From: Salegentibacter agarivorans
GTDB taxonomy: Bacteria; Bacteroidota; Bacteroidia; Flavobacteriales; Flavobacteriaceae
Direction of reading: 5' to 3'
Length of the DNA stretch: 64,000 nucleotides
NCBI RefSeq assembly: GCF_900113135.1
Contig: NZ_FOOH01000013.1
Coordinates: 1-64,000 of the forward strand
Part shown: piece after piece, positions 18,981 to 26,635 of the stretch
Position numbering within the stretch: position 1 is the first letter of the stretch
How the letters are laid out: each line of letters starts with the position of its first letter
Notes under the pieces: model-generated
Database searches by the model: none
Told to the model about the DNA's origin: nothing
What the model saw: only the letters and a program-made list of their open reading frames with translations
Translations under genes and position numbers: made by a program

Positions 18981-20261
18981 ATGAAAATAACCACTGATAG
19001 GATTTCAGAATTCAATAAAAGCAATCATTCTTCTTATAAGACTGAACTTGATTTTCTTAAAAATAAATTTGTCAAAAAAGGAATTGATGCTGAAGAAATC
19101 ATTTCAAAAGTAGCCGATTTCCAGGTAGCCATTCCCAGCTGGGCATTAGGTGCAGGTGGCACGCGATTTGGAAGATTTTCTTATGGTGGGGAGCCTTCTT
19201 CATTGGAACAAAAACTGGATGATATTGGTGTTTTGCACGCGCTTACCCAATCGGCTGGAGCGGTTTCTTTACATATTCCGTGGGATATTCCTAAAGATGT
19301 AAATGCCATAAAGGAGAAAGCCCAAAGTCACGGGATTGTTTTTGATGCAATGAATTCCAATACCTTTCAGGATCAACCCGATGCAAAAGAAACTTACAAA
19401 TATGGTTCCTTAAGTGCAGTAAATGATGCCTCGAGAGATTATGCTGTTCAGCATAACCTGGATGTAATTAAAATAGGGAAAGAATTAGGTTCAAAAAGCC
19501 TTACCGTATGGTTGGCAGATGGGGCTAATTTTCCAGGACAAAATAATTTTCAAAAAGTATTACAAAATACAGAAAACAGTTTAAAAAGCATTTACGGTAA
19601 AATGCCTGAAGACTGGAAAATGTTTATTGAATACAAACCCTACGAGCCTAATTTCTACAGTACCGTTATTCAGGATTGGGGCACTTCTTTTATGCTTGCC
19701 AACGCTTGTGGGGACCGTGCCCATACATTGGTTGATTTAGGACACCATCTACCAAACACCAATATTGAACAAATCGTAGCCACTTTAATGCTGAAGGGGA
19801 AACTTGGAGGTTTTCATTTTAATGATAGCAAGTATGGCGATGATGATATTACCGTTGGTTCCATCAAACCATATTCTTTATTTCTTATTTTTAACGAATT
19901 GGTATACGGGATGGAAAACAATCCGCAAAACCCGGATTTGGCCTGGATGATAGATGCCAGCCACAATACCAAAGATCCGCTGGAAGATCTGTTGCAATCC
20001 CTTGAGGCTATATTAATTGCTTATACTCAGGCGCTTTTAGTAGATCAAAAAGCTTTAAAACAAGCTCAGCAGGGAAACGATGTTGTTACCTGCCAGGAGA
20101 TTCTACAGGACGCCTATAGGACTGATGTTCGTCCTATTATAAGAGCAGCCCGGGATAAATCTGGCGCCGCCTTAAATCCTTTAAGTGCCTATCGAAATTT
20201 AGAAGTTCGAAAAAATCTAATTAAAGAGCGAGGAACAAAATCAATAGCAACCGGACTTTAA
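18981..20261 (+). CDS. rhaI: L-rhamnose isomerase (RhaI type)
   Basis: A 426-residue TIM-barrel sugar isomerase of the Pseudomonas stutzeri RhaI type, distinct from the enteric RhaA. It converts L-rhamnose to L-rhamnulose in the cytoplasm using divalent metal. Recognisable blocks are IPSWALGAGGTRFGRF near the N-terminus, MFIEYKPYEPNFYSTV with a metal-ligand Glu, LVDLGHHLPNTNIEQIV, GGFHFNDSKYGDDD and WMIDASHNTKDPLED. It lies 78 nt after the aldolase fusion, beyond the hairpin, and 13 nt before the kinase. The full pathway in the operon strongly supports rhamnose as substrate. Confidence 0.93.
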   Translation: MKITTDRISEFNKSNHSSYKTELDFLKNKFVKKGIDAEEIISKVADFQVAIPSWALGAGGTRFGRFSYGGEPSSLEQKLDDIGVLHALTQSAGAVSLHIPWDIPKDVNAIKEKAQSHGIVFDAMNSNTFQDQPDAKETYKYGSLSAVNDASRDYAVQHNLDVIKIGKELGSKSLTVWLADGANFPGQNNFQKVLQNTENSLKSIYGKMPEDWKMFIEYKPYEPNFYSTVIQDWGTSFMLANACGDRAHTLVDLGHHLPNTNIEQIVATLMLKGKLGGFHFNDSKYGDDDITVGSIKPYSLFLIFNELVYGMENNPQNPDLAWMIDASHNTKDPLEDLLQSLEAILIAYTQALLVDQKALKQAQQGNDVVTCQEILQDAYRTDVRPIIRAARDKSGAALNPLSAYRNLEVRKNLIKERGTKSIATGL

Positions 20262-20274
20262 AAAGGATTATAAA

Positions 20275-21663
20275 ATGACAAAAGTTAAAGTAACCGCTGT
20301 TTTTGATATTGGTAAAACCAATAAGAAGTTCTTTCTTTTCGACAAGAATTATAAAGAAGTTCTCCGTGAATATAAGCGTTTACCAGAATCTAAGGATGAA
20401 GATGGTTATCCGGCAGAAGACTTAGTGGAACTTCAAAACTGGATGAAATCTATTTTTGAAACAATTCTGGAGAAAGATGAATATAATGTAAAAGCTGTGA
20501 ATTTCTCTTCCTATGGCGCCAGTTTTGTTCATTTAGATCATAACGGCAAAGTGCTTACACCCCTTTATAACTATACAAAATCGATTGAAAAATCGGTAGC
20601 TGAAGAATTTTATAAAAAATATGGCGATGAATTATCTATTGCAACCCGAACCGCATCACCACAGTCTGGATTTTTAAACTCCGGAATGCAACTATACTGG
20701 CTTAAAAAAACTAAGTCTGAACTATTCAGCAAAATAAAATATAGCCTTCATCTTCCGCAGTATTTATCTTATTTATTTACCGGTATTCCGGTAAGTGAAT
20801 ACACCAGTATTGGCTGCCACACTAATTTGTGGGATTATAATAAAAAGGATTATCACGATTGGGTTTATAAAGAAAATATAGATAGAAAATTAGCTCCTTT
20901 AGTGCCAACCTCGGCGAGTATAAATACTTCCTATAAAGGTCAGAAGTTAAAAATTGGGGTAGGTATTCATGATAGTTCTTCAGCATTGCTGCCTTATATT
21001 CTTAGTAAAAAGAAACCATTTTTATTGTTATCTACCGGAACTTGGAGTATCGCTTTAAATCCATTTAGCAAAGATGAGATTACCAGAGAAGATATAAAAC
21101 ATAACTGCTTAAATTATCTTCGGGTTGATGGAAAACCGGTAAAAGCATCTCGATTTTTTATGGGTAATGAATATAGGTTGCAAGTAGAAAAATTAGGTCA
21201 ATATTATGGAAAGGAATATGGTTATCATCGCGAAGTTAAATTTGATAGAGAACTTTATTTAAAATTGATTGAGAGTCCTTCTATCTATTTTAAATTTGAA
21301 GGTATTTCTCTTCAGCGTAAAAAATTACATAAAACTGATCTTGAACCATTCAAAACTTTTGAAGAAGCTTTTCATCAATTGATGATCGAGTTAATGGAAT
21401 TGCAGATACAAACGATTAGAAAAGCCATAGGAAATTCTGAAATCAAAACGATTTACATCGATGGTGGATTTACAGATAATGATGTTTTTATGAAATTAAT
21501 GTCCCATCATTTTAGTGAATTCAAAGTTCTTGCTACTCAATCTCCCTTAGGTTCAGCCCTTGGTGCGGCTATGGTAATATCAAATAAAAAAGTGAAGGCT
21601 TCCTTTTTAAAGGAGAATTACCGCATGAAGAAACTTGTACCTTTATTACTCAACCAAGACTAA
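20275..21663 (+). CDS. FGGY-family carbohydrate kinase, probable L-rhamnulokinase
   Basis: A 462-residue FGGY kinase with two actin-like domains. The N-terminal phosphate-binding loop is AVFDIGKTNKKFFLFD. The middle contains GVGIHDSSSALLPY with the catalytic-Asp region, and the adenosine motif LLSTGTWSIALNPF. The C-terminal ATP-binding region is IYIDGGFTDNDVFMKLM with PLGSALGAAM. It would phosphorylate L-rhamnulose at C1, linking the isomerase (13 nt upstream) to the aldolase. Substrate is assigned by context; in isolation it would only be an FGGY kinase. Confidence 0.88.
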   Translation: MTKVKVTAVFDIGKTNKKFFLFDKNYKEVLREYKRLPESKDEDGYPAEDLVELQNWMKSIFETILEKDEYNVKAVNFSSYGASFVHLDHNGKVLTPLYNYTKSIEKSVAEEFYKKYGDELSIATRTASPQSGFLNSGMQLYWLKKTKSELFSKIKYSLHLPQYLSYLFTGIPVSEYTSIGCHTNLWDYNKKDYHDWVYKENIDRKLAPLVPTSASINTSYKGQKLKIGVGIHDSSSALLPYILSKKKPFLLLSTGTWSIALNPFSKDEITREDIKHNCLNYLRVDGKPVKASRFFMGNEYRLQVEKLGQYYGKEYGYHREVKFDRELYLKLIESPSIYFKFEGISLQRKKLHKTDLEPFKTFEEAFHQLMIELMELQIQTIRKAIGNSEIKTIYIDGGFTDNDVFMKLMSHHFSEFKVLATQSPLGSALGAAMVISNKKVKASFLKENYRMKKLVPLLLNQD

Positions 21664-21668
21664 AAATT

Positions 21669-22817
21669 ATGGCTTTTCCTTTTAATACTGAATATCCATC
21701 TATTGAATCCCTGCGGGAACGTGCGAAAAAAAGAATGCCTGGATTTGCCTTCGAATATCTTGACGGTGGATGTAATGAAAATATAAATATTCGCCGTAAT
21801 ACCGATGAAATCAGAGAGATTCAGCTGAAGCCACGATACCTTAAAAATTACAATACCTCAAAACTTGAAACCGAACTATTCGGGATAAAATATGATGCCC
21901 CATTTGGGATTTCTCCCATTGGGTTGCAAGGAATGATGTGGCCTAATGCTCCGGAAATTCTTGCAAAAGCATCTTTAAAGCATAACATACCATTTATTTT
22001 AAGCACGGTAACCACAACAAGTATTGAACGGGCCAGTGAGCTTACAGAAGGCCGCGCCTGGTTTCAATTATATCATCCTACAGAGGAATGGTTACGAGAT
22101 GATATTCTAAAACGTGCTCACGCTGCCGAAGTTCCTGTCTTAGTGATTTTGTGCGATGTGCCAACTTTTGGTTACCGTCCCAAGGAAATCAGGAATGGTC
22201 TCGCAATGCCACCACAAATGAATTTTAGGAATATTCTGCAGGTTATGGGAAAACCGGCCTGGGCCGCCCAAACTTTAAAACTTGGTCTTCCCAATTTTGC
22301 TACGATGAAACCTTATATGAAAAACGGAATGAGTATTAAGCAGTTGGGAAAATGGATGAACGCAACATTCTCCGGTAGGCTTAATGAAGAAAAAATAAAG
22401 CCTTTGCGCGATTTGTGGAAAGGTAAATTAGTCCTAAAAGGAGTAGTTTCCGATGAAGATGCAGAAGAAGCTATCCGTCTTGGTTTTGATGGAATTATCG
22501 TTTCAAACCACGGGGGACGACAGCTGGACGCGGGAGAATCTACTATAAAACCTCTGGCTCATATTTCAGAAAAATATGGAGATCAAATAAGTGTGATGAT
22601 GGATAGCGGAATTCGTTCCGGACCGGACATTGCCAGGGTGATGAGCAGTGGAGCCGATTTCAGCTTTTTAGGAAGATCTTTTATGTATGGAGTTGGCGCC
22701 CTGGGTGATAAAGGAGGGGATCATACCATTGCCATGCTTAAAATGCAGTTGCAGCAAGTTTTAGAACAGGTATGCTGCGAGAACGTAAAGGATTTACCAA
22801 GTTACTTAGTGAAATAG
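21669..22817 (+). CDS. lldD: FMN-dependent L-lactate dehydrogenase (alpha-hydroxy-acid dehydrogenase)
   Basis: A 382-residue FMN TIM-barrel enzyme that oxidises L-lactate to pyruvate and passes electrons to the respiratory chain. Family marks are FAFEYLDGG near the start, APFGISPIGLQGMMWP, ILCDVPTFGYRPKEIRNG, and the active-site block SNHGGRQLD holding the catalytic His and Arg, followed by the FMN phosphate site MDSGIRSGPDIARVM. It starts 5 nt after the kinase. It fits as the step that consumes the L-lactate made by the dehydrogenase domain of the operon's first gene. A related 2-hydroxy-acid oxidase activity cannot be excluded. Confidence 0.88.
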   Translation: MAFPFNTEYPSIESLRERAKKRMPGFAFEYLDGGCNENINIRRNTDEIREIQLKPRYLKNYNTSKLETELFGIKYDAPFGISPIGLQGMMWPNAPEILAKASLKHNIPFILSTVTTTSIERASELTEGRAWFQLYHPTEEWLRDDILKRAHAAEVPVLVILCDVPTFGYRPKEIRNGLAMPPQMNFRNILQVMGKPAWAAQTLKLGLPNFATMKPYMKNGMSIKQLGKWMNATFSGRLNEEKIKPLRDLWKGKLVLKGVVSDEDAEEAIRLGFDGIIVSNHGGRQLDAGESTIKPLAHISEKYGDQISVMMDSGIRSGPDIARVMSSGADFSFLGRSFMYGVGALGDKGGDHTIAMLKMQLQQVLEQVCCENVKDLPSYLVK

Positions 22818-22871
22818 TAAACTGGATAGAAATTGAATAAATATAGACCATAAAACCCAACAATAAATAAA

Positions 22872-24272
22872 ATGAGTGAAGCCCAAACTGAAACGGAAGT
22901 CTCAGGCGAATTTGAACGCCAAAGTGTACCCAAATCCAAATGGAAGGACTGGAAAAGTTTTTTGGGAATGTACGCCGGGGAGCATGCTGCCGGAACGGAA
23001 TTTGTTATTGGACCATTATTTCTAACGACTGGCGTTAGTGCTTTCGATTTGATTGTAGGCTTATTGATTGGTAATTTTTTAGCGGTTTTGAGCTGGAGAT
23101 TTTTAACAGCGGAGATTGGAACAAAATTTAGGTACACGCTATATTTTCATCTGGAAAAAATATGTGGTACTCGTTTAGTCACCCTTTACAACCTGGCCAA
23201 CGGACTCTTATTCTGCTTCCTGGCCGGTTCTATGATTACTATTTCAGCAACTGCAGTGGGTATTCCCTTTGATATGCAAATGCCCCGTCTAACAGATACC
23301 ATGCCCAACAGCTTGACCTGGATTATAATTGTTTTATGTATCGGTGCGGTTATTTCAGTTATTGCTGCCAAAGGTTATAATACCGTGGCAAAAGCGGCGA
23401 ATTGGATGTCTCCCATCATTGTTTTGGCATTTATAGTTTGTGGAATTGTAGCTTTATTTCAACTTGAGGTAAATAGCTTTACTGATTTCTGGAATATTTG
23501 GGGGGAAGGTGGTGAGCCATTCCCCGGGCAGATAAAATATACATTTTGGCACGTAGTACTTTGGTCCTGGTTTGCCAATGCCGCGATGCATATTGGAATG
23601 TCAGATCTTTCTGTATTCAGATTCGCAGAGAAACCGAGCGTGGGCTGGACCACTGCGGGAGGAATTTATGTGGGTCATTATATTGCATGGATTGCCGCTT
23701 GTTTATTATATGCAGTTTATTTACAATCGCCCGAAGCTCAGGTTTTTGTGACCAATGGGGAAGCACCACCGGTAGCTCCCGGTCCATTGGCTTATAATGC
23801 GATTGGGGTATTTGGAATTTTAGCAGTAATCCTGGCCGGTTGGACGACCGCAAATCCAACTATTTATAGAGCGGGACTTGCATTTCAGGCAATTATGCCC
23901 AAAGCATCTACTTTTTGGGTAACCATCACTGCCGGCGCGGTTGCTACAATTGCCGGTTTGTTTCCTGCCTTCGCAATGAAATTACTCGATTTTGTGGCCA
24001 TTTATGGTTTTATTCTCGCACCAATTGGGGCGGTTATCGTCTTTGAATATTTCTTCGGAAAAAAAGTAGGAATTCAAACCTTCTATGCTGAAAAAACCGG
24101 CATAAAATTTAACCAGGCTGTATTCTGGGCCTGGGCGATTAGTTTTGGTGTCTTTTATACGTTATCAGTTCAGTTTGATATTTTTCTCTCCTTCTTAACT
24201 TTACCCGCCTGGATATCTTGTGGAATATTATTTCTGCTATTTAGTAAATGGTACCAGAAAAATATGACGTAG
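22872..24272 (+). CDS. NCS1-like (purine-cytosine permease type) transporter, candidate rhamnose permease
   Basis: A 466-residue membrane protein with about 12 hydrophobic segments starting near residue 50. The pattern (FVIGPLFLTTGVSAFDLIVGLLIGN; LANGLLFCFLAGSMITISATAVGIP; WTTANPTIYRAGLAFQAIMP) matches the nucleobase:cation symporter-1 fold. Relatives import purines, cytosine, allantoin or hydantoins. Here it closes the rhamnose operon, which has no RhaT, ABC or FucP-type importer. By context it may carry L-rhamnose, or possibly L-lactate, across the inner membrane. That is an inference; family resemblance alone would predict a nucleobase. Confidence 0.78.
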   Translation: MSEAQTETEVSGEFERQSVPKSKWKDWKSFLGMYAGEHAAGTEFVIGPLFLTTGVSAFDLIVGLLIGNFLAVLSWRFLTAEIGTKFRYTLYFHLEKICGTRLVTLYNLANGLLFCFLAGSMITISATAVGIPFDMQMPRLTDTMPNSLTWIIIVLCIGAVISVIAAKGYNTVAKAANWMSPIIVLAFIVCGIVALFQLEVNSFTDFWNIWGEGGEPFPGQIKYTFWHVVLWSWFANAAMHIGMSDLSVFRFAEKPSVGWTTAGGIYVGHYIAWIAACLLYAVYLQSPEAQVFVTNGEAPPVAPGPLAYNAIGVFGILAVILAGWTTANPTIYRAGLAFQAIMPKASTFWVTITAGAVATIAGLFPAFAMKLLDFVAIYGFILAPIGAVIVFEYFFGKKVGIQTFYAEKTGIKFNQAVFWAWAISFGVFYTLSVQFDIFLSFLTLPAWISCGILFLLFSKWYQKNMT

Positions 24273-24361
24273 AAATTTTAAGTGTTTTTTTTACGCTCAA
24301 ATTTTTCACTATGAATTTTGAGCTGAAATAGAGGATCAATCTCAAAAGTTAAGGAGGAATT

Positions 24362-24700
24362 GAAGTAAAGTTTGATATTTGCAAAAAAATAGACTTGGAT
24401 AATTACCTTGATTTAATAAAGAGTAAGAAAGAAATAGAGACCCTTCATCTCTATTTTTAAGAACGTAATATTCCCCCCAAAGAACAATTCTCCCAGGTTT
24501 TAATCTCAAACTTTCATAAGGAAAGAACTCTATTCAGGACTTTTCCTTGCGGGGAAGCACGGTATATCTCCGCGTAAAACGCTGAAGATGAACTAATAAA
24601 GATAACGGAGAGATCCCCCCAAAGAGATCGGAAATTAGTTGATCAGGGAACTCGTACGACCACACAGTTTGTTGCTATTTTAAAACAAATTAATCAATAA
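24362..24700 (+). pseudogene. Degraded ISAon1-family transposase N-terminal ORF
   Basis: Translated fragments in more than one frame match the N-terminal-region protein of ISAon1 (ISL3-group) elements. They include a KFDIC...KKEIETLHLYF block with stops, then QRDRKLVDQGTRTTTQFVAILKQINQ before a stop at 24700. Frameshifts and stops show it is inactive. It lies directly behind the rhamnose operon. Confidence 0.72.
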
Positions 24701-24711
24701 TAAAGCGCTCC

Positions 24712-25101
24712 CTTTAGAGTCAACGGTAAAGAATTAAAACGGTAGAATAAAAATTATCTCAGTGAATTTAAAAAGGGGAAGGAAAAGAAACACGCCAGAG
24801 AATGGCTGGTTTTCCCTAGAACCAGTTAAGAGGTATTTTTAATGAAAACACGGAGGTTAAAATAGCTTACACCAAGCTGGTTCATTGGTATTGAGATGCC
24901 GAAGAGTCAGGCTTCAAAGCATATAATACCGCTAATTCCTTTGGTTTGAACCACAGATCCACCTTAAACTACTTCAAGACCAGAAATACAAATGCTTCTG
25001 CAGAATCTTTTAATGCCAAAAATAAAGCCTTTAGAAGTCAATTTAGCAGAGTGAACAATGTAGAATTCTTTCTGTATAGATTAACTATTATTTTTGCTTA
25101 A
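24712..25101 (+). pseudogene. Degraded and internally deleted ISAon1-family transposase
   Basis: A first fragment encodes NGKELKR...EFKKGKEKKHAREWLVFP, as near the start of ISAon1 transposases. A second, from about 24870, encodes AEESGFKAYNTANSFGLNHR followed by LNYFKTRNTNASAESFNAK and the C-terminal VEFFLYRLTIIFA, ending in a stop at 25099-25101. The DDE core of perhaps 200 or more codons between them is missing, and the pieces are out of frame. The C-terminal NASAESFNAK block is the clearest identifier. Confidence 0.8.
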
Positions 25102-25140
25102 ACACAACAATTAGGCCTGATTCAATAAAAGGCTTCCTAA

Positions 25141-25160
25141 ATGTTGTACATATGTTGTAC
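25141..25160. repeat. Tandem direct repeat ATGTTGTAC
   Basis: Two copies of ATGTTGTAC (25141-25149 and 25152-25160) are separated by two bases, between the IS relic and the tRNA terminator. Function unknown; it could be a remnant of an integration or IS junction. Confidence 0.5.
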
Positions 25161-25176
25161 CCAAGAAGAAACAAAA

Positions 25177-25200
25177 AAGCCTTACATCTCTGTAAGGCTT
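25177..25200 (-). terminator. Rho-independent terminator of the tRNA gene
   Basis: A 10-bp perfect stem AAGCCTTACA/TGTAAGGCTT with a TCTC tetraloop is followed, on the minus strand, by TTTTTTG. It lies just 3' of the minus-strand tRNA. Confidence 0.85.
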
Positions 25201-25208
25201 GATTTTGT

Positions 25209-25285
25209 TGGTGGTCCCACCTGGGCTCGAACCAGGGACCCCTTGATTATGAGTCAAGTGCTCTAACCAGCTGAGCTATAGGACC
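25209..25285 (-). tRNA. tRNA with CAU anticodon (tRNA-Ile2 favoured, or elongator tRNA-Met)
   Basis: The minus strand folds as a complete 77-nt cloverleaf. It has acceptor GGTCCTA/TGGGACC with discriminator A, D stem GCTC/GAGC, anticodon stem CTTGA/TCAAG around loop CTCATAA (anticodon CAT), T stem CCTGG/CCAGG with TTCGAGC loop, and an encoded CCA at 25209-25211. The GACTCATAATC anticodon arm resembles bacterial tRNA-Ile2, whose C34 is changed to lysidine to read AUA. An elongator Met tRNA shares the anticodon, so the amino acid stays open. Confidence 0.9.
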
Positions 25286-25370
25286 AATTCAGGTATTTCA
25301 ACAATACCCGAATTTTAGGAGTGCAATATTATGATATATTTTTAACTCCTGCAAGGTGAAATGCAATTTC

Positions 25371-25811
25371 TTAATTTCTTGCTCCTTCTCCTTTGGGGAG
25401 GGCTGGGGAGGGGCTTTTTTCCTGGCATAATTCTACCAAAACCCCGTGAGAACTTTTAGGATGCATAAAAGCCACCAGCTTATTATCGGCGCCCTCTTTA
25501 GGTTCAGTATTTATCAGCTTAAAACCTTCATTCTCGAGTCTGGCAATTTCAGCTTTAATATCATCTACCGCAAAAGCTATATGATGAATTCCTTCGCCGC
25601 GCTTGTCAATAAACTTAGCAATAGGACTTTCAGAGTTTGTAGCCGCTAATAATTCAATTTTACTTTCTCCAATTTTAAAGAAAGAAGTGCTAACGCCTTC
25701 ACTTTTTACTGTTTCGGTTTTATAATGCTTACTGCCAAAAACCGCATTATAAGTGGCATTGGCCGCTTCAATATCCTTCACTGCAATCCCAATATGTTCA
25801 ATTTTCTTCAT
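25371..25811 (-). CDS. mce: Methylmalonyl-CoA epimerase with repeat-derived C-terminal tail
   Basis: A VOC/glyoxalase-fold enzyme that interconverts (R)- and (S)-methylmalonyl-CoA on the propionate-succinate route. It shows MKKIEHIGIAVKDIEAA, the metal ligands in HIGIAV and GEGIHHIAFAVDDI, and the final ligand Glu in HGVLVELCQ. The family normally ends at about residue 131. Here the frame runs on into SPSPALPKGEGARN, encoded by a GC-rich interspersed repeat (25382-25416), for 146 residues in total. The core looks intact, so activity is probably kept. It is monocistronic and next to the tRNA. Confidence 0.9.
   Translation of the reverse strand: MKKIEHIGIAVKDIEAANATYNAVFGSKHYKTETVKSEGVSTSFFKIGESKIELLAATNSESPIAKFIDKRGEGIHHIAFAVDDIKAEIARLENEGFKLINTEPKEGADNKLVAFMHPKSSHGVLVELCQEKSPSPALPKGEGARN
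25382..25416. repeat. GC-rich interspersed repeat fused to the mce 3' end
   Basis: A purine/pyrimidine-asymmetric block (minus strand AGCCCCTCCCCAGCCCTCCC, then AAAGGAGAAGGAGC) of the kind found between genes in flavobacteria. It is much richer in G+C than its surroundings and supplies the unusual tail of the epimerase. Confidence 0.7.
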
Positions 25812-26238
25812 TTTTCATTTTTTAAATAGATAAAGCAAGTTAAACTTCTAATTTTATATATTCAAAATGGGTAAACTTCTATAAATTTAAAAAGATAACA
25901 CAACATCTTTACTACAATAGGTTAGGTAATACTTAGGTTGCTTTTGAATAAGTTCACTTTGGCCTATCGAAAATTTATCGTGAAATTTGAAGTGAAGTTT
26001 CCGTAAAATTTTAGGCTGTTTAAGCCAACATAAATTTTCATGTAAACAGCAGCTTAATTGGCGAGTTCTTAAAATTTAGATAAAGATTCGCAAGCCTAGA
26101 TTTTTTTGGTTCGTTTTTTCATCAATGGAAAAAATGAACAAGTCAAATATTTAAGAATAGTATAATTCAAAATTAAGACTTGTACGCATAGTTTTTTACA
26201 TTTAGGAGTATACCAATTTATTATAGTATTTTTGCCTT
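25812..26238. other. A/T-rich intergenic region before rbfA
   Basis: I see no gene or RNA here. The only recognisable signal is the rbfA promoter at its right end. Confidence 0.5.
26227..26234 (+). promoter_or_regulatory. -7 promoter element of rbfA, near-leaderless
   Basis: TATTTTTG fits TAnnTTTG and ends only 4 bases before the rbfA ATG. Transcription would start at or within a few bases of the start codon, giving a leaderless message. No -33 box is clear. Confidence 0.45.
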
Positions 26239-26634
26239 ATGGAAGAGACAAACAGACAAAAGAAAATAGGAGGAGTTTTGCAACGCGATCTAGCCGATAT
26301 CCTGCAAAAGAACCTTAAAGATGCCGGGAGAACAGGAGTGATTATTTCGGTCTCTAAAGTGAAAGTAACTACAGATCTTTCTATCGCGAAGGCTTATATC
26401 AGTATTTTTCCGCAAAAACACGCGCAGGAAGTTATAGAGGAAATAAACCTTGGCAAGTCTAAGATAAAACACGAAATGGCACAGCGCACCAAAAACCAGT
26501 TGCGAAAAATGCCGGAAATTAATTACTACCTGGACGATTCTCTGGATTATATAGAAGGTATAGAAAAATCTATTAAAGGCGAAGAAAACCCAATCACTGA
26601 TCCCGATCTTCTGGAACGCCGGAAAAAATCTTAA
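26239..26634 (+). CDS. rbfA: Ribosome-binding factor A
   Basis: A 131-residue KH-like-fold protein that binds the 30S subunit during maturation of the 16S rRNA 5' end. The N-terminal helix ETNRQKKIGGVLQRDLADIL, then VTTDLSIAKAYISIFP and MRKMPEINYYLDDSLDY-type C-terminal features (here LRKMPEINYYLDDSLDYI) are diagnostic. It is followed one base after its stop by the FtsX-like permease gene, an arrangement seen in other flavobacteria. Confidence 0.95.
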   Translation: MEETNRQKKIGGVLQRDLADILQKNLKDAGRTGVIISVSKVKVTTDLSIAKAYISIFPQKHAQEVIEEINLGKSKIKHEMAQRTKNQLRKMPEINYYLDDSLDYIEGIEKSIKGEENPITDPDLLERRKKS

Positions 26635-26635
26635 T

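Noticed and set aside
23546-23859. Overlapping 80-codon frames on both strands within the permease gene
   Set aside because: They lie wholly inside the NCS1-type permease frame and lack any family signature.
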